Shown piece by piece: positions 25,092 to 33,381 of a stretch of DNA of 64,000 bases. Source of the stretch: Kosakonia radicincitans DSM 16656. Lineage in GTDB: Bacteria > Pseudomonadota > Gammaproteobacteria > Enterobacterales > Enterobacteriaceae. The stretch covers positions 4,464,001 through 4,528,000 of the forward strand of contig NZ_CP018016.1 in NCBI RefSeq assembly GCF_000280495.2, read 5' to 3'. Both the position numbers and the translations under genes were made by a program. A model generated the notes under the pieces. It was not told the DNA's origin. It made no database searches and saw only the letters and a program-made list of their open reading frames with translations. Position 1 is the first letter of the stretch, and each line of letters opens with the position of its first letter.

Positions 25092-25870
25092 TAGATTATC
25101 CCCTCACCATTTCCGATCGTTAATGAAACGCCTGTAGTAATAATTGTGCCGTTAATAAATGAGCTGACGGCATTTGCAACATCTTCAGTAGCCAGCATTT
25201 TTCTCATTGGGATCGTTTTTTCTATACTGGCGATACTTCTCCCTTCTTTCGCACAATAGTCCTGGAGCATTTTTGTTTTGATATAACCAGGGCTCAGGCA
25301 TAGCGTCCTGATATTGAATCTGGCCATTTCCAGAGCGACGCTGGAGAGATATCTTTCCATTGCTGCTTTTGTCGAACCATACAGCGAGTTGCCCACGCTG
25401 ATTTTTTTGGCCGCCACCGAGCTGATAAACACTAGCTTGGTCTCATTTTCTTTATACTGCTTCATCGTTTTGACGATAGTATTAAAAATTAATACTGCCG
25501 ACAGATAGTTAAGACGCGTTGTGGTGCGAATATTTTCGGGTTTCAGCTCATCGCAAAGACACGCCGGGTTATTACCAGCACAGTAGATGGCTACATCTAC
25601 TTTGATATTTTCTAAGGCAGTACAGAATTGCACGACGTCATGCTCAGAGGTCAAATCCAGCTGAACCGGCATAACAGCGCTTTGATATCGCGCCTTCATA
25701 TCGCTGACTACAGCTTCATTACTGAACCACGTAAAAACAACGAGATAACCATCATTAATTAATGAATTAATGACATTCCGTCCTATCTCAGCAGTACCTG
25801 CCACTACCAGCGCCAAAGGTTTTTCATTATATGCAGGATGATTTATAACATCGGTAAAGATATGGCTCAT
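25091..25870 (-). CDS. Short-chain dehydrogenase/reductase, 3-oxoacyl-ACP reductase-like
   Basis: A 259-residue SDR, first gene of the biosynthetic operon. The cofactor loop is degenerate but readable (VVAGTAEIGRNVI, near 23-35), the NAG-type motif is YCAGNNPA near 95, the catalytic Ser is in FISSVAAKK, and Tyr/Lys are in YGSTKAAME near 165. LSPGYIKTKM follows, as in FabG. It would reduce the 3-oxo group made by the KS before the hotdog dehydratase acts. A strong ribosome site (AAGGAG) precedes the ATG, fitting a first-gene position. The 445-bp leader upstream holds inverted repeats. Confidence 0.88.
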   Translation of the reverse strand: MSHIFTDVINHPAYNEKPLALVVAGTAEIGRNVINSLINDGYLVVFTWFSNEAVVSDMKARYQSAVMPVQLDLTSEHDVVQFCTALENIKVDVAIYCAGNNPACLCDELKPENIRTTTRLNYLSAVLIFNTIVKTMKQYKENETKLVFISSVAAKKISVGNSLYGSTKAAMERYLSSVALEMARFNIRTLCLSPGYIKTKMLQDYCAKEGRSIASIEKTIPMRKMLATEDVANAVSSFINGTIITTGVSLTIGNGEGII

Positions 25871-26315
25871 GACACTTCTCCTTGCTTATATTTAAGCGTA
25901 ACCATGAATCTTCTATTGCAGCTCAAAAATTGAATCATCCATTCTCAATACAAACACAAGCCCTGAGAAGGCTATATAAATAAGCAATGTCTGATTACGT
26001 TTTAAAATATCATCTAATTTTACAAAATCAATTACTTTTACTTTAAAATATTTACAGACAAATAAAAGGCAAAAGGAATCCAATCACAAGCATTTAATAT
26101 CCACTGACAGTCAGATATTAAATAACCTGTAATTCAGGCAATAATCATCCGCAGGTATTCTTCGCAAACAAATTTGCTAATACCTGTCGTAAGTTATTAT
26201 TAAATATGGTTATTGCTGCAATGGATATTTTTATGCCATACAGTATTTTCCTGATTAATAACCAGCATTGATAATGTGCAGTTAGCAGTAAACGCGATCT
26301 CTGGTCTTTTATTAT
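25871..26315. promoter_or_regulatory. AT-rich leader of the biosynthetic operon with inverted repeats
   Basis: A 445-bp stretch without a gene, between the response-regulator stop and the SDR start, both on the minus strand. It holds the palindrome CTGACAGTCAG (26104-26114), the inverted repeat CCTG-N5-CAGG (26126-26138), and a larger one with arms CAGGTATT (26152-26159) and AATACCTG (26179-26186) enclosing GCAAA/TTTGC. The element A(A)TA(A)CCTGT recurs three times. No T-run follows the large hairpin, so it looks like a binding-site array more than a terminator. A promoter is expected but I could not choose one among many AT-rich hexamers. Confidence 0.6.
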
Positions 26316-27107
26316 TTAGATGTTATAGAGAAATTTGTTCTGCATTGCCCGACTGACTTGTAACACATGCCCACCAATGATTAATTGAATCTTACCGGTA
26401 CAGTCTCTTTTTATTTTTTCAATGGCGTTAACGTTGACGACAACAGAGCGATGGACCTGCCAGAATTCTTCCGGATCAAGTTGCAGTAACAGTTCCCGCA
26501 GCGAACCGCGCAACAAGAAAATGTCTGACTGCGTTTTACTTTTCTTATACAGCGATATGTACTTATCTTCCGCCTTAAAAAACTGGATATCCGAACAATG
26601 AATTAATTCAATATCCTCGCCTTTTTGCACACGAACCCATTTCAAATAATTTTTATGTTCAACGTGCAGGAAAGACTGAAACTTTTCGAACAGTGCATTC
26701 AGATCGGGTGTGGCTTTGTCTGCCGTATTCTCATTCAGCCGCTGCTTCATTTTCAACACACATTGCTCCAGCCGTTTTTCATTCAGCGGCTTTAACAAAT
26801 AGTCGATGGCATTGGTTTCAAATGCCTGTACGGCGTACTCATCATAGGCCGTCACAAATACGACTAACGGAAATTTATCCAGCTGGCTGATCCTGCGTAT
26901 TAACGTCATACCATCCATTTCCGGCATACGGATATCCAGAAAGGCAATATCAGGCTGCTCTTCCGCGATGGCATCAAACGCTTCTTTCCCATTTTCACAG
27001 CTGGCCAGTATGTCCAGTTCAGGCCAAACATCTGCCAGCATTTTATTGAGCTGATATCTCAGTAAAGGCTCATCATCAGCAATAATTGCGGTTATGTTTT
27101 TAGTCAT
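26316..27107 (-). CDS. LytTR-family response regulator
   Basis: A 263-residue response regulator. The receiver domain (1-125) has the acidic pair Asp11/Asp12, phospho-acceptor Asp58 in FLDIRMPEMDG and the Lys in LLKPLNEKR. The C-terminal LytTR DNA-binding domain starts near residue 160 (DIQFFKAEDKYISLY, then FWQVHRSVVVNVNAIEKI). It belongs to the BtsR/YpdB/AlgR class, which binds phased direct repeats. It overlaps its kinase gene by 8 bp. The nearest likely targets are the exporter operon upstream and the biosynthetic operon downstream. Confidence 0.93.
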   Translation of the reverse strand: MTKNITAIIADDEPLLRYQLNKMLADVWPELDILASCENGKEAFDAIAEEQPDIAFLDIRMPEMDGMTLIRRISQLDKFPLVVFVTAYDEYAVQAFETNAIDYLLKPLNEKRLEQCVLKMKQRLNENTADKATPDLNALFEKFQSFLHVEHKNYLKWVRVQKGEDIELIHCSDIQFFKAEDKYISLYKKSKTQSDIFLLRGSLRELLLQLDPEEFWQVHRSVVVNVNAIEKIKRDCTGKIQLIIGGHVLQVSRAMQNKFLYNI

Positions 27108-28185
27108 TGCGCATTTCCGGCGTTGAATTGGTGACTATTAGCGGGATGAAAATTTCAGCAGTAACCCCCTGGGTCGGATTTTCTTTGATGCGTAACCGGG
27201 CCTTCCCCATATAGATAGCATCCAGCCTTTGCCGGATATTCTCCAGAGCCAGACCATGCCCGCAGGATGATGGTGCCATAGAAAGCCCGCAGCCATTGTC
27301 AATGACCTGGATACATGCGCCTTCCGCCTCTTTTCTCACCGTCACTTCAATAGATCCGCTTCGGTGTTGCGGTTCGATACCATGGCGAATGGCGTTTTCA
27401 ACCAATGGCTGAATTAACATGGGCGGTATAAAAAAAGCACCGGCGCTGAACTCATTCCTTATCTTGTAGACCAAACGCGCACCAAGCCTTATTTGCTGGA
27501 TAGATAAATAGGCATCGATTAGCGCCAGTTCCTCATCAATATTAACAAAATCGCTGCGGTTTTTTTTCAGGGTCCCGCGTAACAAGTTCGTCAAATTAAC
27601 CAGTAGAAGTTTTGCCAGTGCAGGATCTTTATCAATTAAGACATCCAGATTCGCCATGGTATTGAAAAGAAAATGCGGCTCTATTTGGCTCTGAAGCTGT
27701 TTGAGTTGACTTAGTGCCAGCGCTTTCTTTTGCTCAGATTGTTGGCGCTTTGCAACTTCGAGCGCGTTCTGCGCTTTTAATTTCTGTTCGTGGATATAAA
27801 AGAAAGTGAAACTGACGATAGCCAGAATGAAACCTGGCGCCAGCGTCGAACGTTGATTCAGAAAGAATTCGTTATAAGAAAATGGGCTAAACCAAAAAAA
27901 CGCATTAAGGCTGCCAAACAAGATGCAACAGATTAAAGAGATACCGTTAATTTTTGCTTCAGACAATGATGGTTTCATCCATCTCAGCAGCAATGCACTG
28001 AACAAGGCGCTGTAACCATAGCCAAAGCTAATAATCATTTTTCTGAATAATAAGGACGCCCAGTTGTGAGATAAATCTGCTGGCGACTCAAACAAGATAA
28101 GCATTCCGGCAACGCCCATACAATACAAACTTGTTTGTATTAGCTGAGTGCGAAACTTTTGGCTTACTGGTAATAGCCTGCGCAT
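27100..28185 (-). CDS. LytS-type sensor histidine kinase
   Basis: A 361-residue membrane sensor kinase of the His_kinase/LytS class. Four hydrophobic helices fill residues 15-132 with little periplasmic domain. The phospho-acceptor is His171 in QSQIEPHFLFNTMANL. The ATP domain shows PPMLIQPLVENAIRHG and DNGCGL. A minimal sensor of this kind usually detects a signal in or near the membrane, such as a membrane-active compound or a transporter state. It is followed by the LytTR regulator. Its ATG is preceded by AAGGA. Confidence 0.92.
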   Translation of the reverse strand: MRRLLPVSQKFRTQLIQTSLYCMGVAGMLILFESPADLSHNWASLLFRKMIISFGYGYSALFSALLLRWMKPSLSEAKINGISLICCILFGSLNAFFWFSPFSYNEFFLNQRSTLAPGFILAIVSFTFFYIHEQKLKAQNALEVAKRQQSEQKKALALSQLKQLQSQIEPHFLFNTMANLDVLIDKDPALAKLLLVNLTNLLRGTLKKNRSDFVNIDEELALIDAYLSIQQIRLGARLVYKIRNEFSAGAFFIPPMLIQPLVENAIRHGIEPQHRSGSIEVTVRKEAEGACIQVIDNGCGLSMAPSSCGHGLALENIRQRLDAIYMGKARLRIKENPTQGVTAEIFIPLIVTNSTPEMRND

Positions 28186-28214
28186 CCCGAATGTCCTTTT
28201 AGCTTTATATTATG

Positions 28215-28228
28215 GTGGAAGTTTCCAC
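28215..28228. promoter_or_regulatory. Palindrome upstream of the two-component operon
   Basis: GTGGAA (28215-28220) and TTCCAC (28223-28228) form an inverted repeat with a 2-bp centre, 30 bp upstream of the kinase start in the 102-bp gap 28186-28287. The same gap contains TAACCTGT (28245-28252), a word also present in the leader of the biosynthetic operon (26123-26130). It may be an operator or chance. Confidence 0.35.
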
Positions 28229-28287
28229 TCATATTTCTCTGCATTAACCTGTTTCCCTGATTTATTCCTGAAATTATATCATATTGA

Positions 28288-29541
28288 TTAGAAATTTCCT
28301 TTAAGATTTATAAAAATCAAATCCCGATCCGGCATGTTGGCATACACGGAATTTCCCGCTCCGGTATAAAATCGGCTTGCCAGCTCAATCTTCATATCAG
28401 ATTCTCCTGACTCATACACCGGGTATGAGAGCCTTGGAGTTGCAACCAGGCCGCCATCGGTTGGTGAAACCAGTAAATCCAGACTGGGTTCTAATTTTTC
28501 AAGCCACAAATATTTGGGATGTAAAGCAGCCATATTCATCTTAAAGTGCAGCATGACGTTCTGTGCAACTAAACTGGTATTGTCCAGCCCCCAGGAATAA
28601 CTGCTGGCCAAACCTGTTGTTGCCGGATGCTGCGAGAGTTCGTCTGCGCGCTGAAATGCCTTCTTCCACATACTCTTATCCCAACTACGCCCGTCGTACC
28701 AATATTCACCGATAATATTCAAACCTGTAGTATTGGCCCAATTGAAACCCAGCAAAAATTGATACGAATCATTACTTGTTCCCCACCTGACCGGCTCATA
28801 CATATCGCCTTGCTTATAAGACTGATAACGCTGTGCATAGGCAAACGAACTGTGTAGCTCCAGTGCCGGCGTCACTACAGCAACGACCGAACCCCCAACC
28901 GTACCGCGATGAACCTGATCAAAGTACATCACCCCCTGGAGTTCTGTATTCCCCACCAGGGCATAGCGCCGAAGACCGATACCGTGCTGTTTTTCCGCCA
29001 GCCGGGCCTGATCCGTATTGGTTGAGGCCCAGGACTCATCGGTTGCCACCAGTTCCCATTGACCAACACCATCAAACCAGGACGCCGTGGCCGCGCCGAC
29101 ACCTTCGTCAACCTGTATCCCCACCGGGTTGCGCTCATACGACTTAAAAATATCCAGGGGACGAAATCCGTACCCGACATCCCAGTCCAGCCGTTGTTTC
29201 CCGATGCTTAAATCAAGCGGCACACCTGCCAGTTCGGCTTCTGGCTGCCAAAATAACTCCTGAACAATCAATTTCTTAGTAGCAGAGTCCTGGCTGTCGG
29301 TTGTTAAAAGATTATTGCCTTGCAGGGCAAATGTCCCGGTTACGCTGTTCCACTCGGCCGTTGCCGTGAGCAGCGAATCCAGAGACTGTATCGACCCGCC
29401 AGCAGTATCGTTTAACTTCGTGTGGCGATATTGTTCACTTTCAAAACTGCTTTGCCATATCCAGTTAACATCAAATTTAGCTTCAGCCCGCGCGGCAACA
29501 ATCAGCATGGATAAGAGACACAGACGACCCGAAGCGGTCAC
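28288..29541 (-). CDS. Outer-membrane beta-barrel protein of the exporter cassette
   Basis: A 417-residue protein with an N-terminal signal peptide (SGRLCLLSMLIVAARAEA). It is composed largely of alternating amphipathic strands rich in Trp and Tyr, and ends in Phe (FINLKGNF), the usual C-terminal signature for BAM-assembled barrels. No named family is certain; it recalls DUF1302-like barrels found beside FtsX/LolA-type ABC cassettes. It overlaps the LolA-like gene by 4 bp (ATGA) and is the last gene of that operon. Probably the outer-membrane end of an export or lipid-transfer path. Confidence 0.78.
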   Translation of the reverse strand: MTASGRLCLLSMLIVAARAEAKFDVNWIWQSSFESEQYRHTKLNDTAGGSIQSLDSLLTATAEWNSVTGTFALQGNNLLTTDSQDSATKKLIVQELFWQPEAELAGVPLDLSIGKQRLDWDVGYGFRPLDIFKSYERNPVGIQVDEGVGAATASWFDGVGQWELVATDESWASTNTDQARLAEKQHGIGLRRYALVGNTELQGVMYFDQVHRGTVGGSVVAVVTPALELHSSFAYAQRYQSYKQGDMYEPVRWGTSNDSYQFLLGFNWANTTGLNIIGEYWYDGRSWDKSMWKKAFQRADELSQHPATTGLASSYSWGLDNTSLVAQNVMLHFKMNMAALHPKYLWLEKLEPSLDLLVSPTDGGLVATPRLSYPVYESGESDMKIELASRFYTGAGNSVYANMPDRDLIFINLKGNF

Positions 29542-30284
29542 AGATCTACCCTTGGCTGTTGAATTAAATAGGCCGGGTTGTAATATTTTTCATCCAGTTG
29601 ATACGGCACGACATTCTGGTAATCAATGACCGTTTGTTTCTCCGGCTGTATGCCATCCAGTAATGTCATTGAAACTATTTTTTGCGGGTGAAGCGGGTTA
29701 TCCGCGGTAAAAATTGCCTGCTTCGCCATCTTTTGTGACAGCAAATAGAGGTCTGCTTTTAGCGGGAAATCATTCGTTGCATCCAGCCATAACTGAATTT
29801 TAGCGTAGGTTTCACCTGCCGTTTTTGCCGTCAACTCAAGGTGATTCGCCATGACGTGTTTATTTTGTATCACGATATCCTGCGTCCCTTGCAGCGTTCC
29901 CTGATAATGTTCGCTCCAGTTGAGGGTAGAAATATCACCGACGGAAGCATTGCCAAGGAGTTTTTGTATGGGCGTGATTCTGATTGGCCGATGACTTTGC
30001 GGCATCAACAGCCAATAATTATCACCGAGCATCAGTAATTTCTGACCCTCCTCGGCTTTCGATTTAAATAACACCAGTGACTCGCGCATTGGCCGGATAT
30101 AAACATCGTACAATCTGGTAGTGTCGAGTTCATTATTTTGATAGAGCTTAACCACGGTGGTAACTTTTGCATAAGGCTCTCTGGAGCGATATTGATCTGC
30201 TTTTGTTAGCATCTGTTCCACAGTTTCTGCCTGAGCGGAAAAAGCAATTCCTCCGGCTAATAACAATGCCAATATTTTACGCAT
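29538..30284 (-). CDS. LolA-like periplasmic protein (outer-membrane lipoprotein-sorting family)
   Basis: A 248-residue secreted protein with signal peptide RKILALLLAGGIAFSAQA cleaved near residue 19. The rest fits the LolA/LolB-like half-barrel found in outer-membrane lipoprotein-sorting proteins (YWLLMPQSHRPIRITPIQKL near 93, and LNWSEHYQGTLQG). It is distinct from housekeeping LolA and lies between an FtsX-type permease and an outer-membrane barrel, overlapping both genes. It probably carries a hydrophobic cargo across the periplasm. Confidence 0.82.
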   Translation of the reverse strand: MRKILALLLAGGIAFSAQAETVEQMLTKADQYRSREPYAKVTTVVKLYQNNELDTTRLYDVYIRPMRESLVLFKSKAEEGQKLLMLGDNYWLLMPQSHRPIRITPIQKLLGNASVGDISTLNWSEHYQGTLQGTQDIVIQNKHVMANHLELTAKTAGETYAKIQLWLDATNDFPLKADLYLLSQKMAKQAIFTADNPLHPQKIVSMTLLDGIQPEKQTVIDYQNVVPYQLDEKYYNPAYLIQQPRVDL

Positions 30285-31536
30285 AAATCAGTGCCTCAAT
30301 GATCGGTTTCTTCACACCTTTTCGGGCGGCGAACCACGCAACGACAAAACAAATAATGGCGACGGCAAGCGCCACGCTGATAAACAGTTCGGCAGAGAAA
30401 TAAATATGCAGCGGGTAACTTTCTGTTCTGCCTGGCGCAGGCGGCATTCTGATATCAACGACCGTTAATAACAGCGCCAGCGCCGCAGATAATCCGCCGC
30501 CCACCATTGCTCCGCACATTGCCATTAACCCCGCTTCCAGCAAAAAACCGCGAATAATTTCCTGTGGATACGTACCAAGAGCAGCCAGTGTGCCTATTTC
30601 GCGGGTTCTTTCCGTTACCGACATGGTCATAGAGTTAAATAAAGCGGCAAAGACAACCAGTGCCATTACGCCACCCATAATGGCGAAAATGCGGTTGTAT
30701 AAATTTTTAACGCCATCATAAAAGACAGCTAATTTCTGCCACGGTGTCGCGATCACCGGTTCTGCCAGTTTTAGGGTATGAAGTTTTGCTTCGATCTGTT
30801 TTTGTAGCACCGGGGTTTGCGGTGTTTCAAATAAATAGACCGACAGCGTACTGACTTTATGCGTGGCAAGCAGCGCCTGCGCGGCGGCAATATTGATATA
30901 AAGCTGCCGTTTATCAAGATCCGGAACGCCGGTAGAAAAAATGCTCTGCACTTTAAAATCCATGGCATTAAGCACACCATCCGTGGTGGTTGATAGCAGT
31001 GTCACAACGTCGCCAACGGTCACTTTCAGGTTTTGTGCGAGGTTCGCACCCAGCATCACCTCAGGATCTTCTTTAGCAGCCGAATCTTCACGCTGGGGAG
31101 ATAACGGCTTCCCGGATTTCACTGCCAGAAATTCACCTTTAATGGCAAATTCCTGAGGATCAATTCCGGTTCCCATATAAATTGTCGATTTTCGTCCGTT
31201 ACTGATTAAACCATTAAATTCAATTCGCGGCAGAATGGCATGAATTCCCGGAATTGAAACCAGCGTTTTACCGATTATGGAATAATCGGATAAGCCATTA
31301 TCCAGCGGTATCTCTTCTTCCTGCTCAAAATAGTTCGGCTGACTCAGGGTGATATGACCTATGCTCATCGCCGTTTCCTTCATCAGCGATTGATAGGTAT
31401 ACAGGCCAAAGCCACCAATACAACATAATGCAAAGACCACCACGGCGATAATCAGAATTGATAGCGTCGATCGCCGGCTATTACGTTGCAGGTTGAGCCA
31501 TGCGCTTTTAATACTTATTGGCATCAGGCGTTCCAT
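30277..31536 (-). CDS. ABC exporter permease, FtsX/LolCE/MacB type
   Basis: A 419-residue permease with the four-helix FtsX layout: TM1 near residues 22-47, a large periplasmic domain of about 230 residues, and three C-terminal helices from about 285 with the family phrase MTMSVTERTREIGTLAALG. This type powers extraction of lipoproteins or hydrophobic molecules from the inner membrane. Start: ATG at 31536 has a strong AGGAG five bases upstream; ATG at 31524 (TGATG with the ATPase stop) is the alternative. Housekeeping LolCDE is normally elsewhere, so this is a dedicated system. Confidence 0.88.
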   Translation of the reverse strand: MERLMPISIKSAWLNLQRNSRRSTLSILIIAVVVFALCCIGGFGLYTYQSLMKETAMSIGHITLSQPNYFEQEEEIPLDNGLSDYSIIGKTLVSIPGIHAILPRIEFNGLISNGRKSTIYMGTGIDPQEFAIKGEFLAVKSGKPLSPQREDSAAKEDPEVMLGANLAQNLKVTVGDVVTLLSTTTDGVLNAMDFKVQSIFSTGVPDLDKRQLYINIAAAQALLATHKVSTLSVYLFETPQTPVLQKQIEAKLHTLKLAEPVIATPWQKLAVFYDGVKNLYNRIFAIMGGVMALVVFAALFNSMTMSVTERTREIGTLAALGTYPQEIIRGFLLEAGLMAMCGAMVGGGLSAALALLLTVVDIRMPPAPGRTESYPLHIYFSAELFISVALAVAIICFVVAWFAARKGVKKPIIEALIYA

Positions 31537-32207
31537 TGAATCTCCTCAGAGGAGATAAGCCCATCAACCAGATTAATATGCCTGTCGCATTGGCTTGCCA
31601 TCCGTGGGTCATGCGTTGCTATGACGAACGTGGTGCCCATTTCGTGACCGAGCGTTTTCATGATCTGAATAATTGTGTTGGCGGAATGGCTGTCCAGACT
31701 GGCGGTCGGCTCATCGGCAATCACTAACCGGGGTTGATGTACTAATGCTCTTGCAATCGCTACACGCTGTTGCTGACCGCCGGACAAACGCTCCGGACGA
31801 TATTGCAGAAAATCTTCCAGCCCGACTTTCGCCAGCATTTGTTCCGCTTTTTCTTTTTTTACTTTCGTACTGAATTTATTCAGCGTTAAGGGATAAGCGA
31901 CATTTTCGAAAGCGGTCATTACCGGGATTAAATTGAAACGCTGAAAAACAAAACCCAGACTGCTTCGGCGTAATGCGGTAGCTTCTTTAACTTTGCGGGG
32001 AAAAGGTGTGCCATCGATAAATGCACTTCCCTGATAGTTCATATCAAGCATGCCCAGGATATTCAGCAGAGTACTTTTCCCGGAACCCGATGGACCGCAC
32101 AGCGCCACCATCTCTCCCGGGTGGATTTCGCCATTCACGCCACCTAATGCCTGTACCGTTTGCGACCCCAGCTTGTAGTCTTTTTTAATGTTAGAAAATG
32201 ACAACAT
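31524..32207 (-). CDS. ABC exporter ATPase, LolD/MacB type
   Basis: A 227-residue ATPase. Walker A is CGPSGSGKST near 38, the Q-loop GFVFQRFNL near 83, the signature LSGGQQQRVAIARAL near 137, and Walker B LVIADEPTASLDS near 157, with the LolD-like ATHDPRMASQCDR after it. Start: ATG at 32207 lies 7 nt after AAGGGG. In-frame ATGs at 32213 and 32243 are less well placed. It pairs with the FtsX-type permease that follows and overlaps it. It is the first gene of a four-gene operon. Confidence 0.92.
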   Translation of the reverse strand: MLSFSNIKKDYKLGSQTVQALGGVNGEIHPGEMVALCGPSGSGKSTLLNILGMLDMNYQGSAFIDGTPFPRKVKEATALRRSSLGFVFQRFNLIPVMTAFENVAYPLTLNKFSTKVKKEKAEQMLAKVGLEDFLQYRPERLSGGQQQRVAIARALVHQPRLVIADEPTASLDSHSANTIIQIMKTLGHEMGTTFVIATHDPRMASQCDRHINLVDGLISSEEIQWNA

Positions 32208-32300
32208 AGCCATTCCCCTTGTGGATGCATGAATTAATGGCATTCAATCTAAGGAGTGTCGCCAGCAAAAACTACAGCATGTGACGAACGGCAATAAGCG

Positions 32301-32328
32301 GGGATGAAAGGTAATATAGCGGGATGAA
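32301..32328 (-). promoter_or_regulatory. Phased direct repeat, predicted LytTR-regulator binding site
   Basis: GGGATGAA occurs at 32301-32308 and again at 32321-32328, exactly 20 bp apart; the match extends outward as AGC(G)GGGATGAA. On the minus strand the repeat reads TTCATCCC, 94 bp upstream of the ATPase start. Two copies about two helical turns apart is the layout bound by LytTR regulators such as YpdB and BtsR. The regulator encoded at 26316 is the natural candidate. Confidence 0.55.
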
Positions 32329-32565
32329 CTGAAATGGTGTGCGCCGGAAGACCTCATCGACCAGCGATGTTTCTTAAGCGCACTACGGGTAAATAGATCT
32401 GTTTTAGAAGGTCGATACCGGATGCATTGCCCGCCTGGCTTTAGCGCTTCTTTCGATAGCGTCTCAGTGTCCGGTTCTCAAGACTGAGATCAGCAAATAT
32501 TTATTTGAGACGTTGGTTCCCGTTCTGAGATTTAAGATCAGACAGTTCCATAATACCGCAGGTGC
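32329..32565. other. Intergenic region between exporter and sugar importer operons
   Basis: No gene seen. It contains partly complementary words around 32464-32492 (GTCTCA ... TGAGAT) that could fold as the end of the minus-strand importer transcript, but there is no clean T-run. No transposase remnant was recognised. Confidence 0.4.
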
Positions 32566-33381
32566 TTATTTCACCGCGCCTTCGGTCACGCCGCTGATAA
32601 ATTTACGCTGGAATACCAGGAACACAGCCACCAGAGGCAGTATGACGATCATCGCCCCCGCCATCAGCACCGGGATATCAATGGTGTTTTTATTCTGGAA
32701 AAACATCATGCCGATCGGCAAGGTACGCAACTCGTCTTTGTTCACCAGAATCAGGGGGATCAGAAACTCGTTCCAGGTCCAGATAAACAGCAGCAGCGCC
32801 AGCGTCGATAGCGTTGGCCAGATGGCAGGCACCAGAAGGCCCCACAGAATTTTGCGCCGTGATGCGCCGTCCATCACTGAAGCTTCCACCAACTCGCGCG
32901 GCACCTGTTGCAGTGCGGTAGCGATCATCAGCGTGGTAAACGGCAGTGACAGGGCAATCTGCGGCAGGATCAATGCCAGGTAAGTGTTGGTCAGCCCCAT
33001 CCAGCGTAGCTCGTGATACAGCGGGATAATAAAAGCTTCGCTCGGCAGCACCATGCCAAGGCCAAGCAACGCCGCCACCACTTTTTTGCCGGGGATCTTC
33101 AGCCAGGCAAAGCCAAAACCGGCCAGAATACCGAGCAGAATGCTGCAAATCACCACCGGGATCACCACCAGCACCGAGTTCATAAAGTAAACGTTGAAAT
33201 GCCCCTGCTGCCAGGCTGTGACATAGTTTTTAAAGTTGAGCGACGCGGGCAAAGTAAAGACGCCCTGGAACAGCTCCATCTGGGTTTTGAATGAGGTCAT
33301 CAGTGCCATCAGGAACGGCATGATGGTCATCAGCGCCACGATCCAGATAAGCGCGCGAAAAACGACTGGCGTGCCACGCAT
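32566..33381 (-). CDS. CUT1 sugar ABC transporter permease, MalG-like
   Basis: A 271-residue inner-membrane permease with six helices. The EAA loop that contacts the ATPase is EASVMDGASRRKILWGLLVP near residue 178. The opening FRALIWIVALMTIMPFLMAL and the PASLNFKNYV motif are standard for MalG-like subunits. It follows the MalF-like gene in a one-base overlap. Third gene of the importer operon. Confidence 0.92.
   Translation of the reverse strand: MRGTPVVFRALIWIVALMTIMPFLMALMTSFKTQMELFQGVFTLPASLNFKNYVTAWQQGHFNVYFMNSVLVVIPVVICSILLGILAGFGFAWLKIPGKKVVAALLGLGMVLPSEAFIIPLYHELRWMGLTNTYLALILPQIALSLPFTTLMIATALQQVPRELVEASVMDGASRRKILWGLLVPAIWPTLSTLALLLFIWTWNEFLIPLILVNKDELRTLPIGMMFFQNKNTIDIPVLMAGAMIVILPLVAVFLVFQRKFISGVTEGAVK

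Noticed and set aside
26152..26186. The large inverted repeat as terminator of the two-component operon
   Set aside because: Neither strand has a T-run after the stem and there is a bulge; a regulator site or leader structure is more likely.
30277..32207. MacAB-type macrolide pump or housekeeping LolCDE
   Set aside because: There is no MacA adaptor gene, the ATPase is a separate protein, and the downstream LolA-like and barrel genes differ from both systems.
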